Assembly: GCF_026914185.1 (NCBI RefSeq)
Contig: NC_070566.1
Location: forward strand, 4,526,001-4,590,000
DNA length: 64,000 nt
Direction of reading: 5' to 3'
From: Puccinia triticina
Lineage: Eukaryota; Basidiomycota; Pucciniomycetes; Pucciniales; Pucciniaceae
How positions within the stretch are numbered: the first letter of the stretch is position 1; each line of letters opens with the position of its first letter. Below are positions 44,230-54,617 of the stretch, piece by piece. The position numbers and the translations under genes are program-made. Under the pieces are notes generated by a model. The model saw only the letters and a list, made by a program, of their open reading frames with translations. It was not told the DNA's origin and made no database searches.

Positions 44230-45748
44230 TTATGTAGGTCTGGCATCAGTGTGGTGCTGAGCATGAGGGGGAAATAGTTTATCGGGCTCGGGAGGGGTGG
44301 TTTTCTTAGGTTCAACGGGGAAGGTGATCTTCTCGGCGGGGGAATGAGTGAGGATGGCAGGATGGTTGCGGGAGTGGGTTACGAGGGAGACGACGCGGTG
44401 GAGCTCGTGGATCCACATGAATCGACTGGAGACAAGCCAGAGCCGTTGGAACCAGGCGTGCTGGGAGCGGTGCCGGTTGAAGGCGCGTCTGCCCTCCCAG
44501 TACTGGGCGGGAGTGAGAGGAACAGACTGGGGTGTGGGGACAGGGGCGAGTCTGCGGGCCTTGTTGACTGTCGGCCGGTGGCCGTATCTGTGGATGCGTT
44601 TCGGGCACCCCCGTCGACTGCGGGCGGCGGCGTCGACAGGGAGGCGGGGTACAGAGGATGGGGTGGGGGGAGGGGGAGGGGGCAGGCGTAGAAGAGGGTT
44701 AGCTCCAAGGTGGATGAGCGTCTCAAGGACGAGCTCAGCGAGACGTCTCTTGTCCCGCGAAGGATGCGAGCTGGGCCGGACAAGCTGAGGGAGAAGGGAC
44801 TTGTGATTTCGCTGGTGGCAGTAGAGAGCGTAAGGCAGCAAGAGCAGGGACACGTATTTCTCGAGTATTCCCGTCGACCGGAGCATCAATGTCATCGGAA
44901 ACTTCGGGTCACTGTGCACCAGCCGGCTGCAGAAAAACAACATCCTATCAGGGGGGCTCTCTACCCTGGGTTGATGTGTGTGAGCTGGATGCTCACCTCA
45001 GTGCGGCAGCTATTGCTCAGTGGTTTGCATGGCCCGATACTCCGCCATGGTCAAAGGTGATGGTCTCTGGGTATTCAGCCATCGTATCTTCAGGCCTCCA
45101 GACAGACATTCTACCCGGCAACTCCCTGTCAAGAAAATAATGCCAAGTTGAGAGAGATGGTGAGTAATGTTCTAGATGGTAATCAGGGGGAGTTGAGACT
45201 GACGAATGATCGAGGACGATACAGTGGGGGCTCGGAATGCCAAAGGCCAAGCAAGAGGCGCGCATTTCTCTGGTGCGTTTGATTCTTAATCCGTCGGCAT
45301 TACCTGTTGACTTGGGGAGGAGACAGTCCAGATCAGCAATGGCCGCCAGCGTATGTATCTCGGAGTGATTTTTGCTGACGAGATGACACGGAAAAGATGT
45401 GGGCTCTTGAGGACTCCAAGTCGATGAGCGCGATCGCGTTTGCGGAAGAGAAATTGTGGAGGTGGGGATCGAGGGTTGAGGAGTTGAACTCGGTCCGGTT
45501 AACGAAGCGGGGACAAGAGGTTGAGCAGGGTGCGCAAGAAGAACAGACACTCGTCGTCGGCTGGGACAGCATGTATGTGCCGTGCGGTCAGTTTCTTGCG
45601 CTTGTGCTGTAAAAGCCTTTCACAAGAGGGAGAACCCGGCCTTACGATGGGCAACAACCAGCAGAATCCAGTCGGCGCACGTCAGGTTTAGAGTGACCCA
45701 CCGCTTGCCTTGGAAAGAGTCGCCGGAGCCGTCAAGTCATCCAAACAT
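44230..45748 (-). CDS. Hypothetical multi-exon protein with an early in-frame TGA
   Basis: I do not recognise the family. The large 3' exon (about 44931-44230, after acceptor TTCTGCAG) reads PKFPMTLMLRSTGILEKYVS, LLLPYALYCHQRNHKSLLPQ, LAELVLETLIHLGANPLLRL and AWFQRLWLVSSRFMWIHELH. Upstream exons read GKRWVTLNLTCADWILLVVA (donor GTAAGG) and, in phase, KKLTARHIHAVPADDECLFF, LRTLLNLLSPL. Helical, leucine-rich composition suggests an organellar or helical-repeat protein. The candidate ATG at 45748 is followed by TTT GGA TGA (45739-45737), where CGA would keep the frame open. Internal exon joins between 45450 and 44931 are unresolved. A further upstream exon near 45900-46050 (SPLTTIDTIHSSDRSFRLK, then GTATGT) may belong to it. 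Confidence 0.45.
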
Positions 45749-47713
45749 ATGAGTACATTAGTGAAGGTAGGCAAAAATTTAACGACATGAACGGGTTGTT
45801 TGAATTCCCTAAAAGCAACATGGAGGCTGATACACGTAGTCAAGTGAAACTACCGTGCGACAGGGAGAGACCAAGGCAAGGAAAATACATACTTTGAGCC
45901 TGAAGCTACGGTCGGATGAGTGGATTGTGTCGATGGTTGTCAATGGCGAAGTGAATGTCAAGGGCAAGGGTGAAGGCTTGGCGAGGCATAACGTTTTGAG
46001 GCTGATTATCGGTGGGGCAGGAATTCGCGGTGGTATGGTCAGAAAGGGTCAGGATGGGCAGGGATGGGTTGCTGGGGATTGAATTGTGGGGTGGGTTTAT
46101 ATGTATTGGGTTGGTAGTGCGTTGTAAGTGCCCGGCGTGTGGTCAGTTTGCGGTATTTACATTGAGTTTGCTTTGCGTGGCGTTGGTTAGTGGTATGTAC
46201 ATACATGAAGGTGACGTCGATGGCGTGGGTCAGGTAGAGTTCATTGCCTCTGGCAAGGATGTTGACAGATGGGCGTGGTCTGAATTTGTTAGGGGAGGCA
46301 AAGAATATAAAAGGAGGGGAGTCAGAGGCCAAGAAATTTCCTCAGGCGACTCTTGGGCTGTACTTCCAGCTTGAGGGTTGTCTCACCCCCGTCCGCTGTT
46401 GCATTTGCGCAGTCCGGCGGGGGATATTTGTGGGCCCCCCTGTGCTTTAGGGCTGGGGGTCTTCTTCCCAACGCTTTTTAACCCTGCTAGACAGGGATGA
46501 GCGTTGGGCCACGGTGCGTCAGCTTGCTGCGCTGGGTGGCTGGGAGCGGGGCCTTTTTCTTGTGTTATTTTTGTCGTATGGCTTGATTTTTTTTCTTGTG
46601 GTTTGCTGGAATTGTAGGTTGAATTTGACCCTCTGATTGCTTTTTTTGTAAAAGGGGGAACCTTTGATATTTTTTTTGTAATTTGCTCATTTGTAGGGGA
46701 AACCCTTGAATTTTTTTTCTACAAACCTGAAGCTTTAATATACTTGGATTGATCAATATACGACATCGCAAATTCATCCATCTTGGTAATGAGACCGCCC
46801 CCGTCTCAGCCCCTGGATGGGTGTCTTGATGGTGTTGAATGTCTGAATTGGCGCTGATTGTCATAGTGCATCCTACGTAGGGTGACTTAGCGACTTGACA
46901 AAGAACAGGACGCCGGAGGGCGGGCCGGGCTCTGCCCAGGCCCTCTGGGCCTTTGAGCTCCCCCAGGGGATGTCGAAGCTGCGCAAGGAGACAAGGAGTG
47001 AGTGTTGGAGTGTAGGGGTGGACAAGCTTCATATATGGAGTATGGGGAGTCAAGAGGAGGTCGTGGCATATAGGTTTTCTGAGCCATAACAGTTAGCCCT
47101 AATCCCGCCGCAGCATTAGGGCTAACTACGTGGCTTCATCCATGCAATACTTGTAGGGCCATGTTCCCCAGGACGCAGCCATCCTCCATCATTGTTCCCA
47201 CTCTCCCCCATCTGGTGACAGCAATACCCAAGCTCCCGCCTAGCTATGTCCTTCGAGGTGTCCATCGGACGCACAAGGGCCAACCGAGGTCCTTGACAGC
47301 CGCGTCCACCCCGCCGATCTCACGCACATTCAGCTGTATGTCACTCAACGCGCAAGCCAACCAGTCCGCCGCCGACCCGCGCTTGCATGACTCTCTTGTC
47401 TCGACCTTTGACAAGCTGCCGCCCACCCACAACACATCCTTTGGGTGGAAATATGTGCCGCACCCAACAACAATATCAGAAAAATTCTGCTTGCCTGTCC
47501 CCATCACCCTTTCCCACTTACCCCTTCCACTTGAAGATGTTGCTTGAGAAAAGTGCTGCTCTTGAAGTAGTGCTCAAGTGAGCCAAGCCAGTTGATCAAG
47601 ATTTTTTTGATTGTTTCTTTCTATATTATCATTTTGTTTTGCAGCCTCAAATTTATGAGAGGTCAGCAAGTAGGAATATGGTATACAAACAAAATAAAGA
47701 ACATACGCCAAAA
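45749..47713. other. Intergenic, possible upstream exon and weak open frames
   Basis: A possible exon lies near 45900-46050 on the minus strand, with a TATAAA about 60 bp upstream of it at about 46095. A minus-strand open stretch at 47244-47507 (CGTYFHPKDVLWVGGSLSKV, VREIGGVDAAVKDLGWPLCV) looks protein-like but has no start or splice support. A palindrome lies at 47092-47128. Confidence 0.35.
47092..47128. repeat. Perfect 13-bp palindrome containing one CCCTAA and one TTAGGG
   Basis: AGTTAGCCCTAAT, loop of 11, ATTAGGGCTAACT. The hexamers equal one fungal telomere unit per arm, but only a single copy each. Confidence 0.7.
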
Positions 47714-47929
47714 CACTGCCAGTATATTTGGCTGGGTTGAATTCATCCCAGCTTAACTGGAATGCACTCAACCAATTTAAACTTGGTTGATCTCAACCAA
47801 TTTAATATAAACCCAAGGGGGGTACCTTGGATTTATATTCCATCAGTTGAGATCACCCAAGTTTAAATTGGTTGAGTGCATCCCAGTTTAACTGGGATAA
47901 CCTCAACCCAGCCAATTATGCTGGCAGTG
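47714..47929. mobile_element. CACTA-like MITE, 216 bp, TSD AAA
   Basis: Starts CACTGCCAGTATATTTGGCT and ends AGCCAATTATGCTGGCAGTG, with AAA on both sides (47711-47713 and 47930-47932). The inverted repeats extend about 90 bp through CATCCCAG.TTAACTGG, so the element is almost one hairpin. Confidence 0.75.
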
Positions 47930-48469
47930 AAATCAACTGCCTGTGAGCCAGCAAAAGAATGTCTCTTGTTTTTCAGTTATGTATCCAGGATAATACAAGT
48001 TCCTGGAGAGGTTGGCTGTGCACAGGAGCAAGCATGAATTCTAAAGGTACCAGCCAAACTTTATCTCAAGTCATAATACACATATACAATCACCTTAGGG
48101 AAACTAAGGTCACCTGCATACAATTGAGCCCTCCTGCTATACCACTGTGGCTGGGACACAAGTGCTCAAAGCTAAGAGATTCTGGGCTATAAGCAGGTCC
48201 TAGAAAATTTGGAATGATTTTCTTTTTTTTCATGCTTGGGAAGGAGTTATTTTTGATGAAACTTTTCTATAAATGGATGGGTGTAATAGTGGGGGGGGGG
48301 GGGGGGGGGTCAGCCTTGCAGGGAAAACCTGATGTGTCTCAGGGAAGGATTGGATATATTTGTATGGAGTTAAACTTGGAGACTAAATGGAGGGGGGCCT
48401 GAGGTTTGAATGCTGGGTAGACAGGGAGAGAAACTAGAGAAGGTGAGTCAACTGAAGCTAAAGTTTGCA

Positions 48470-48494
48470 GCGGCGAAGCCGCCTTGGCCTCTAG
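48470..48494 (+). other. Helitron 3' terminus
   Basis: GCGGC, loop GAA, GCCGC (48470-48482), then CTTGGCCT and CTAG (48491-48494) followed by T. The CTTGGYCTCTAG tail matches the termini at 43357 and 53785. Confidence 0.75.
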
Positions 48495-49305
48495 TTATGT
48501 AATTAATAATATGTAATTATTAATTACAGGGAATTAATTTGGCGTAAAAATAGGTGGTAAGCGCTTAAACTGATTGGCTGCTTGACAGAGGCGGTGGTCT
48601 TACGGCAACTACTTATAAGGATAAAGCTTTAAATATGCTAATAAGGGATTTTTGATGATTTAAAGGTGTTAATCCAGTGGATTTTACATGCTGGGGATGG
48701 TTTATAGGGAAAAGTGGCTACAAATGTAGCAGAGGAGAATATTCACGGCAAACTTACAGTTTATGGGTGGTGAATGGTCTGGGAGATCTTTTCCTGAGGG
48801 CCAAATAGGCCTCTATTTATAGAGGGGACTTCAGTGGGCGTAATCACTGAGTCCTTTTCTCCCTATGGGAGTATCCAGAGGTGTAGCCGTGAAAAGGGCT
48901 TGGCTGTGGGTAATTTAATTGTATTGTAATAGACTAATTTCCCTGACTCTGTCACATGACATGTTTATAACCAATTGTCATGTGAAAGAGCTTCAGTAGA
49001 AGTCTACATAATACTTTCACGGGGTATTTTTACACAAGTAATATTACTCATTAATGTACAACAGTTTAATTTTATGTACATTGTTTGTTTTACTAAATTT
49101 ATGTATGTAATACTATTTTTGGGCGCTTTCTGGGGCCAATTCTTATTTATACAATTAGTACATGAAGGAATAGGAATAAGGGGGTACTTTAAGTGGGTGA
49201 CCCCCCTTAATTTATGATGAGGAATCTGATTCTGCAATAATAATTTAATAATTATTATTATTTACTAAGTTATTGCAGACTTTTGGATACTTAATGTATC
49301 TCTAA
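48495..49305. other. AT-rich intergenic spacer
   Basis: No gene seen. Several TA-rich stretches (48500-48530, 48930-49110, 49230-49275). A run of about 18 G lies just upstream of the preceding Helitron end, at 48292-48309. Confidence 0.4.
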
Positions 49306-49619
49306 GGCTGACAACCAGGATCTTTCCCGGTCATTGAGAGGGTTGTTTCCTCCTGATGACCAGGATCTGTCCCGGTAATTGAGAGGAAACAACCCTCCCA
49401 ATGACTGGGACAGAGCCCGTTCATCAAGAGGAACCATCACTCCCAATGAACAGTCTGTAGCTGTCATTGAGTGAGGGTGTTGTATAAAAAGAAGCACAAG
49501 TACCCGCAGTACCCGCAAAAAGTACCACTGGTACCCACCCGTGGGTGCCGTGTACAGGTATGGGTGTCTGAATATCACAAAAAACACCGCGGGTACCCGG
49601 GTCCACTTGGCAATCTCTA
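49306..49619. mobile_element. Right part of a hAT-family element with hairpin minisatellite
   Basis: 49310-49485 has units such as CCCGGTCATTGAGAGGG and its complement. 49500-49600 has the GGTACCC-rich arm. It ends CCACTTGGCAATCTCTA at 49619. The left TIR is missing, so the copy is truncated. Confidence 0.65.
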
Positions 49620-51078
49620 ATCAAAATGCATCTGAGCCCTGGAGGCTGAGTTAAAAGCACCCTTCAAGGTGCTTCTTGGTCTGGCATTGCCAGCCAATGA
49701 ATCTCCCCAGTTATGATGTGCAGCAGGGTTGGTTGAAGCTTGATTTCAATTGCAAAGAGCTGGAAGATTCTCCAAGATTGTTGCAAGACTTCATGCTGTG
49801 ACTTTAGAGATTTTTTGCTGCTTGAATACACTTATGGTGTTCCAATACTGTGGGTTGCAGAAATCAAGAGGCAAACCTCAAGGCACACCCAGGTCCCCTT
49901 TTTTTCTGCTCACAACTCAATGAGCCTCCTCTGACATTAGAGTACAACCAAGCCATGCAGGTAAAAAGACTCTCAACAACCCCTCAAACTCACTGATTCA
50001 GGTACATCAGTAATCACATTTTCTAGATCTAAAAACAGCTGAATTGGAAACATTGTGCCAAGCAAGCTGAAAGGCTGTTCAGTGTTTGTTTACACTTTGG
50101 GAATGATTGGTGTAGGGAGGCATGGTCATCTGAGTGTATGGGCATTCAAGAAAGCTTGTAATGCTCATCTGTTTCAGTAAAAAGTGTGAAAAATTATACC
50201 AGTGGCTCTTTGGAAATTCTAGTCAAACAGTCAGAGCAGTCATAATGTTGTATGAAGTTGTGTAAAATGGTTTAAAGATAAGCACTAGTTTGAAATAAAC
50301 AATGAATGAGCTGTTGATCAGTTCAACATAGGTTAGGTTGCAGTCAAACTCCTCATGGATTCAGCAGTGAAACAGAGGTTATGGGTGATATAAACTACAC
50401 CCCAGTAGATAAATCAGATGAAATTACAGCCAGGAACTCTCTGGAGAGTGGAACAGATTCCTCCCTTGTGAAACTCAATAATTTCATTTTAGCTCATTGT
50501 TTCTTTTTTCTTTGTCTTTGCTCTCCTTCCATGTCAGATCCTGTTCTGTTTTTTTTATTGTCTTGCTGTCATATCACTCCCTGAATCTCAACTAATCTAT
50601 TCTTGATATTAGTTCATTTTCCTCCATCTTGTTCTGTCCTACTTGGTTTTACATTGCTATGTATTCATCATAAAACTCAGGGTTTGTTTCTATGTTCTCT
50701 CTCATTCTTTCCTTCTTTTTTCTGATTGTTCTCACTCTGTTGTTTTTCCAGTCTCTGGTTTTCTGGTTTTTGGTATTTTGAAATTCATTCAACAGTTCAA
50801 TAGGTTTGGGTCATGGGAACATCCAGCAGGTCTTGGGCCAAACCAACCTATTGAGTGTCAATGACTCTGTTGGAAGTGATTTAGTCAGGTCTTGGGCCAA
50901 CCCAATTAGAAAATAGGCTACCCAAACCTGACCCAACCATTTTACAATTAGGTTTAGTTTGGGTTTGGGTCATGTGATTTTCTTTCAAAATGTGCCTGAA
51001 ACCAACCCACACTGTGGTATGCTTTATGTTTACCCTCTAGTCCATTTCAAAATCTTCTTTCTCATATGTACACTCACA
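49620..51078. other. Intergenic
   Basis: No supported gene. 50800-50990 has repeated 'GGTCTTGGGCCAA' and 'GGTTTGGGTCATG' words suggesting an old repeat. Open frames are short and T-rich. Confidence 0.4.
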
Positions 51079-51785
51079 TAAGGATTGCCAAGTGACCCCA
51101 GGTACCTACAGTGGGTGCAGGTACCAACTTTTTTTTTCCCAAAACAGATAACCTCACCGGCACCCAGAACCCGCGGGTTACTTGCAGGGAAGAAAATACA
51201 TATGTATGTATTTATTTACATACACCTCTTTAGGGTTGTGTACCCTCTCAATGACGGGTTTGGGCCAGTCATTGAGAGGGCTGTGTGCCTTCTCAATGAC
51301 CGGTGTGTGCCAGTCATTGAGAGGGATGTGTGTGTTCTTGATGATTGGTGTGTGCTGGTCATCAAGAGCACTGCGCCTTCTGGATGACTGGTGTGTGCCG
51401 TTCATCAAGAGGAAGGTGTGCCTTCTTAATGACCAGGGTGTTCCAGTAATCAAGAGGGCAGTGTGCCTTCTAAATGACCAGTGTGGGTGGGTCATTGAGA
51501 GGGCTGAGACACTCTCAATGACTGGTCTCTGCCAGTCATCAAGAGGGATGTGTGCCTTCTTGATGACCGGTGTGTGCCATTCATCAAGGGGGTTGTGTAC
51601 CCTGGCAATCACCAGCACCAACCGGTCATTGAGAGGGGTGCTGTGGCACCTTCATCCACATAGTGGCAGGTGTTGACCAAGGGTACCCGGGTACCTGGAG
51701 TTTTTTTGCCAAATTCCAACACCCACACCCGCTGTATGGCTGCGGGTGCTGGTACTGCCAAACAGGTATCCCTTGGCAATCCTTG
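51079..51785. mobile_element. hAT-like non-autonomous element, 707 bp, 8-bp TSD CACTCACA
   Basis: CACTCACA is duplicated exactly at 51071-51078 and 51786-51793. Ends are TAAGGATTGCC and GGCAATCCTTG. Subterminal GGTACC-rich arms surround an array (about 51240-51640) of hairpin units such as CTCTCAATGACCGG and CCAGTCATTGAGAGGG. Same family as 32415-33434 and also without transposase. Confidence 0.85.
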
Positions 51786-51975
51786 CACTCACAAATCACC
51801 CAATATGGTGGCACCACTGGATTCTACAATCAAAACAACACAGACACCATGGACAACACACCCTACACCCCTCTGTATCAGCAGTTACCATCCCCTTCAA
51901 GACACATCATTCAGTTACATACACACAAACACCATACTCAGGTTTGTTGAAGGTGTAATCCCTGTAGAAGGGAAC

Positions 51976-52143
51976 ATGGCCAGCAGTGATCTAACTGCTG
52001 AGACCCATGCTGCCAAGTATGCTCAGCTCTCTGCTGCTAATTATGCTCAGCTTCCTACTGCAGCTGCTTATCACAGTGCAGAAAGTAATAAGAAAAGAAA
52101 TGCTCCAGAGGACTGGAGCATTCCTGCAAGGAGAAAAGTATAG
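51976..52143 (+). CDS. Possible 55-aa ORF in an LTR-like region
   Basis: ATG at 51976. The peptide includes AAKYAQLSAANYAQLPTAAA and ends with a basic RNAPEDWSIPARRKV. It is followed by an inverted repeat around a TTTTGACAATGAC stretch and a TATAAATA at 52230. The region from about 51946 (TGTTGAAGG) to 53237 (TTCCACA) could be a solo LTR, but no target duplication or primer-binding site was found. Low certainty that the peptide is made. Confidence 0.2.
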   Translation: MASSDLTAETHAAKYAQLSAANYAQLPTAAAYHSAESNKKRNAPEDWSIPARRKV

Positions 52144-52261
52144 GTACTTTTCTCTCCCATACTTTTGACAATGACTTTTCATTGAGAAAGTACGCTGAGA
52201 ATCAATCTCTCAGCAGCATTTGTTTACTATAAATATTGGGCTCTATTTGCCCCTCTTGTTC

Positions 52262-52345
52262 ACATTCATTCATACTCATACTCTCATTCTCACTCTCACA
52301 CTCACACTCGCACTCACACTCTCACACTTGCTCTCACTCACACAC
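52262..52345. repeat. CT/CA-rich microsatellite
   Basis: ACTCTCATTCTCACTCTCAC and similar imperfect CTCACA units. Confidence 0.8.
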
Positions 52346-52560
52346 ATCCACTTTTATCTTGATCTCATCATATATACAACCTTAGCCCTGTCTGGTAGCC
52401 TTTGCTCAAACAGATAGAAAATAGAATTATTATTGCAAATTTCATACCACAAACTCAACAAGGTTCATGTAATCTGTTACATGAACCACACTTACCCAGC
52501 TCTGACAACTTGCCTACCCTTTGCATAAACATTAAATCATCAGCTGCACCCATTACATTG

Positions 52561-52706
52561 TGCTATGCACATGTCATGGGCTATGCACATGTCATGGGCT
52601 ATGCACATGTCATGGGCTATGCACATGTCATGGGCTATGCACATGTCATGGGCTATGCACATGTCATGGGCTATGCACATGTCATGGGCTATGCACATGT
52701 CATGTA
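52561..52706. repeat. 18-bp tandem repeat, 8 copies
   Basis: The unit GCTATGCACATGTCATGG repeats exactly about eight times. Because 18 is a multiple of three, all forward frames stay open (YAHVMG, LCTCHG, AMHMSW); this is not evidence of coding. Confidence 0.95.
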
Positions 52707-53760
52707 GTATCATGCAGTTCCATGCAGTGTCATGCACACTTAATGCAGTCTTATGCAGGTGAATGCAGAATCATGTGATATGGGCTCCAGTCTGACAGTT
52801 GACAGATGAAATCATGCAGATCATGTCAAGCTAGCAAAAAAGCCCTCATGCAGCTTGCAGATGACTTCATGACAGGATGACAGCATGTGACCATGACATC
52901 ATTTTACAGTTCAGGCTAGCTAAATTCCCTCACATGACATCATTACCTCATGTGACCTGTCAACCACCAGCAAAAATCCCTCATTCTCTTGTTCCCCTGG
53001 AGCTTCAATGTCTCATCCTTTTCTATTCAAGGAGGCTCTCTCCCCCCCCTGGTTTTAATTTCTCTCAGCAAACTACTTGCACTCAGCTTACCCCATAACA
53101 GTACAACACTTGTGCACTCTACAGTATTAGCCCCACTATATTGTGGTTTTAACCTTATTAGATACCAATTATATACACATCACAACTCTATTACATTGCT
53201 CACTTGCCGTTAACCCTCTGTCAGGGTGTTCCACAACCCCCTTGCGGCAACACTAGGACCATATCAACTTACAACTCACTCATCACCAGTTACATCACCC
53301 ATATTCCCTAAGCCACCTGCTCAACGTAGGCTATCTTTTGATACACCTCCAGTATCACTACATTAATCCTTCCAATCTGAGATTGGGGGGCTTGTTTTAG
53401 TGTCTAGTGACCCAGGAAAGGCAGAGTTTCCCTCATTCATCCCTTTCTGCACTCAGAAAAAGGTTCTCAGGAACACTTTTGAGCTTTACAACACCCCTAC
53501 GGGTCTTGGGTCTGCTTTGGGTCTGCCCAACCTATTTACACCCTGATATGCATGGATATTCTCATGATCAAATTTCCAACTTGTACTTTAAAGAAGCCAA
53601 TTGAGAATGGATTTCATTAAAATGTTAAGATCAAGACTGAAAGGTGCAGGATGATGTATGTAAGTGAGAGTCTGTCAGCACCCCTTCAAAAAGAAATGTG
53701 AATTTCCCACCTGACAGTGGCAGGAATCCTTGGTAGATGGAGCTGGGCCCTGAGAGTGCA
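52707..53760. other. Intergenic, pyrimidine-rich
   Basis: Degenerate ATGCAG/CATGAC words continue the 18-bp repeat to about 52900. No gene seen. Confidence 0.4.
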
Positions 53761-53785
53761 GCAGCAGAGCTGCCCTGGCCTCTAG
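53761..53785 (+). other. Helitron 3' terminus
   Basis: GCAGC, loop AGA, GCTGC (53761-53773), then CCTGGCCT and CTAG (53782-53785) followed by T. It belongs to the same CTCTAG-ending group as 48494 and 43357. Confidence 0.7.
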
Positions 53786-54617
53786 TATTCATAAAATTTC
53801 TATTCAAGATTCTTTCTTTCATTAAATGATTATAACCACAGCATGAATACTTTGTCCTTGGTCTGCCAGGTTTTACAGAATCAAGCCTTGCTACTCCTGT
53901 TATGTAATCAAACTGCATTCTTCAGGATTCCTTTTGTGAATTTTTTGATGTTTATGTATTTTCTTACCTATACCTAGAATTATTTACCAAAGCTTTTCTG
54001 GGAGATGTGATTGTATACAAAATGTAAGAAGATAGTTCCCAGCTGGAAGCAAAAATTGCAGTGTATCTTGTATGCAAACAATTGTGTAGGAAATTTTGGA
54101 CACTATATTTGAACCCAACAATTCACTCACCTGGAATTGTTTGGTATTTATTTGATCCATTAGGGGCTTTCAAAGCTGGCTGGGTGGAACTTGCATACAC
54201 TCAAGTTGGTGTTCAAGGGAGTTCTTGAACACCACCTTACAAAAAAACATTCAAAAAGGCCTGGGAGGGTACAAGGGTGCTGGCATGCACTTTAGCAACA
54301 AGGATGTGGAACCCCCTAATCATTTGTTTCTGCTTTTTTGCCTCTTTGCTTGTTTACTTTTTCTTCAAAAAAAAAACACAGAGAAGTGAAAATAGAAAGG
54401 GAAGACAGGCTGAAGGGATGACCTAAACAAACATCTATGTAGCATGATAAATAAGTATGTAACCCCCCTTCCTTGCCCTCATCAGAACAACACAATAAGA
54501 CTGGCAGCAGCGGCAATACAAAGAGGAATGGGAACAAGTCAGAGAAAAGGAGATAAACAATATGATTAGAAAGAAGAGAAGGATTGGTCGTCTTGAAGGC
54601 TTCCATTGCTTGTTTCT
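53786..54617. other. Intergenic
   Basis: No gene. A short palindrome GGTGTTCAAGG...CTTGAACACC at about 54210-54235 carries MITE-like ends with almost no interior. Confidence 0.4.

Noticed and set aside
47161..47547. 128-codon plus-strand frame
   Set aside because: The opposite strand reads at least as well, and neither has splice, family or context support.
33582..49619. A single 16-kb hAT element bounded by the TIRs at 33582 and 49619
   Set aside because: The TIRs are inverted and TCAAAA occurs outside both, but an 8-bp duplication does not match; more likely two truncated copies.
51946..53237. Solo LTR bounded by TG...CA
   Set aside because: No target duplication, no primer-binding site and no second copy in the window.
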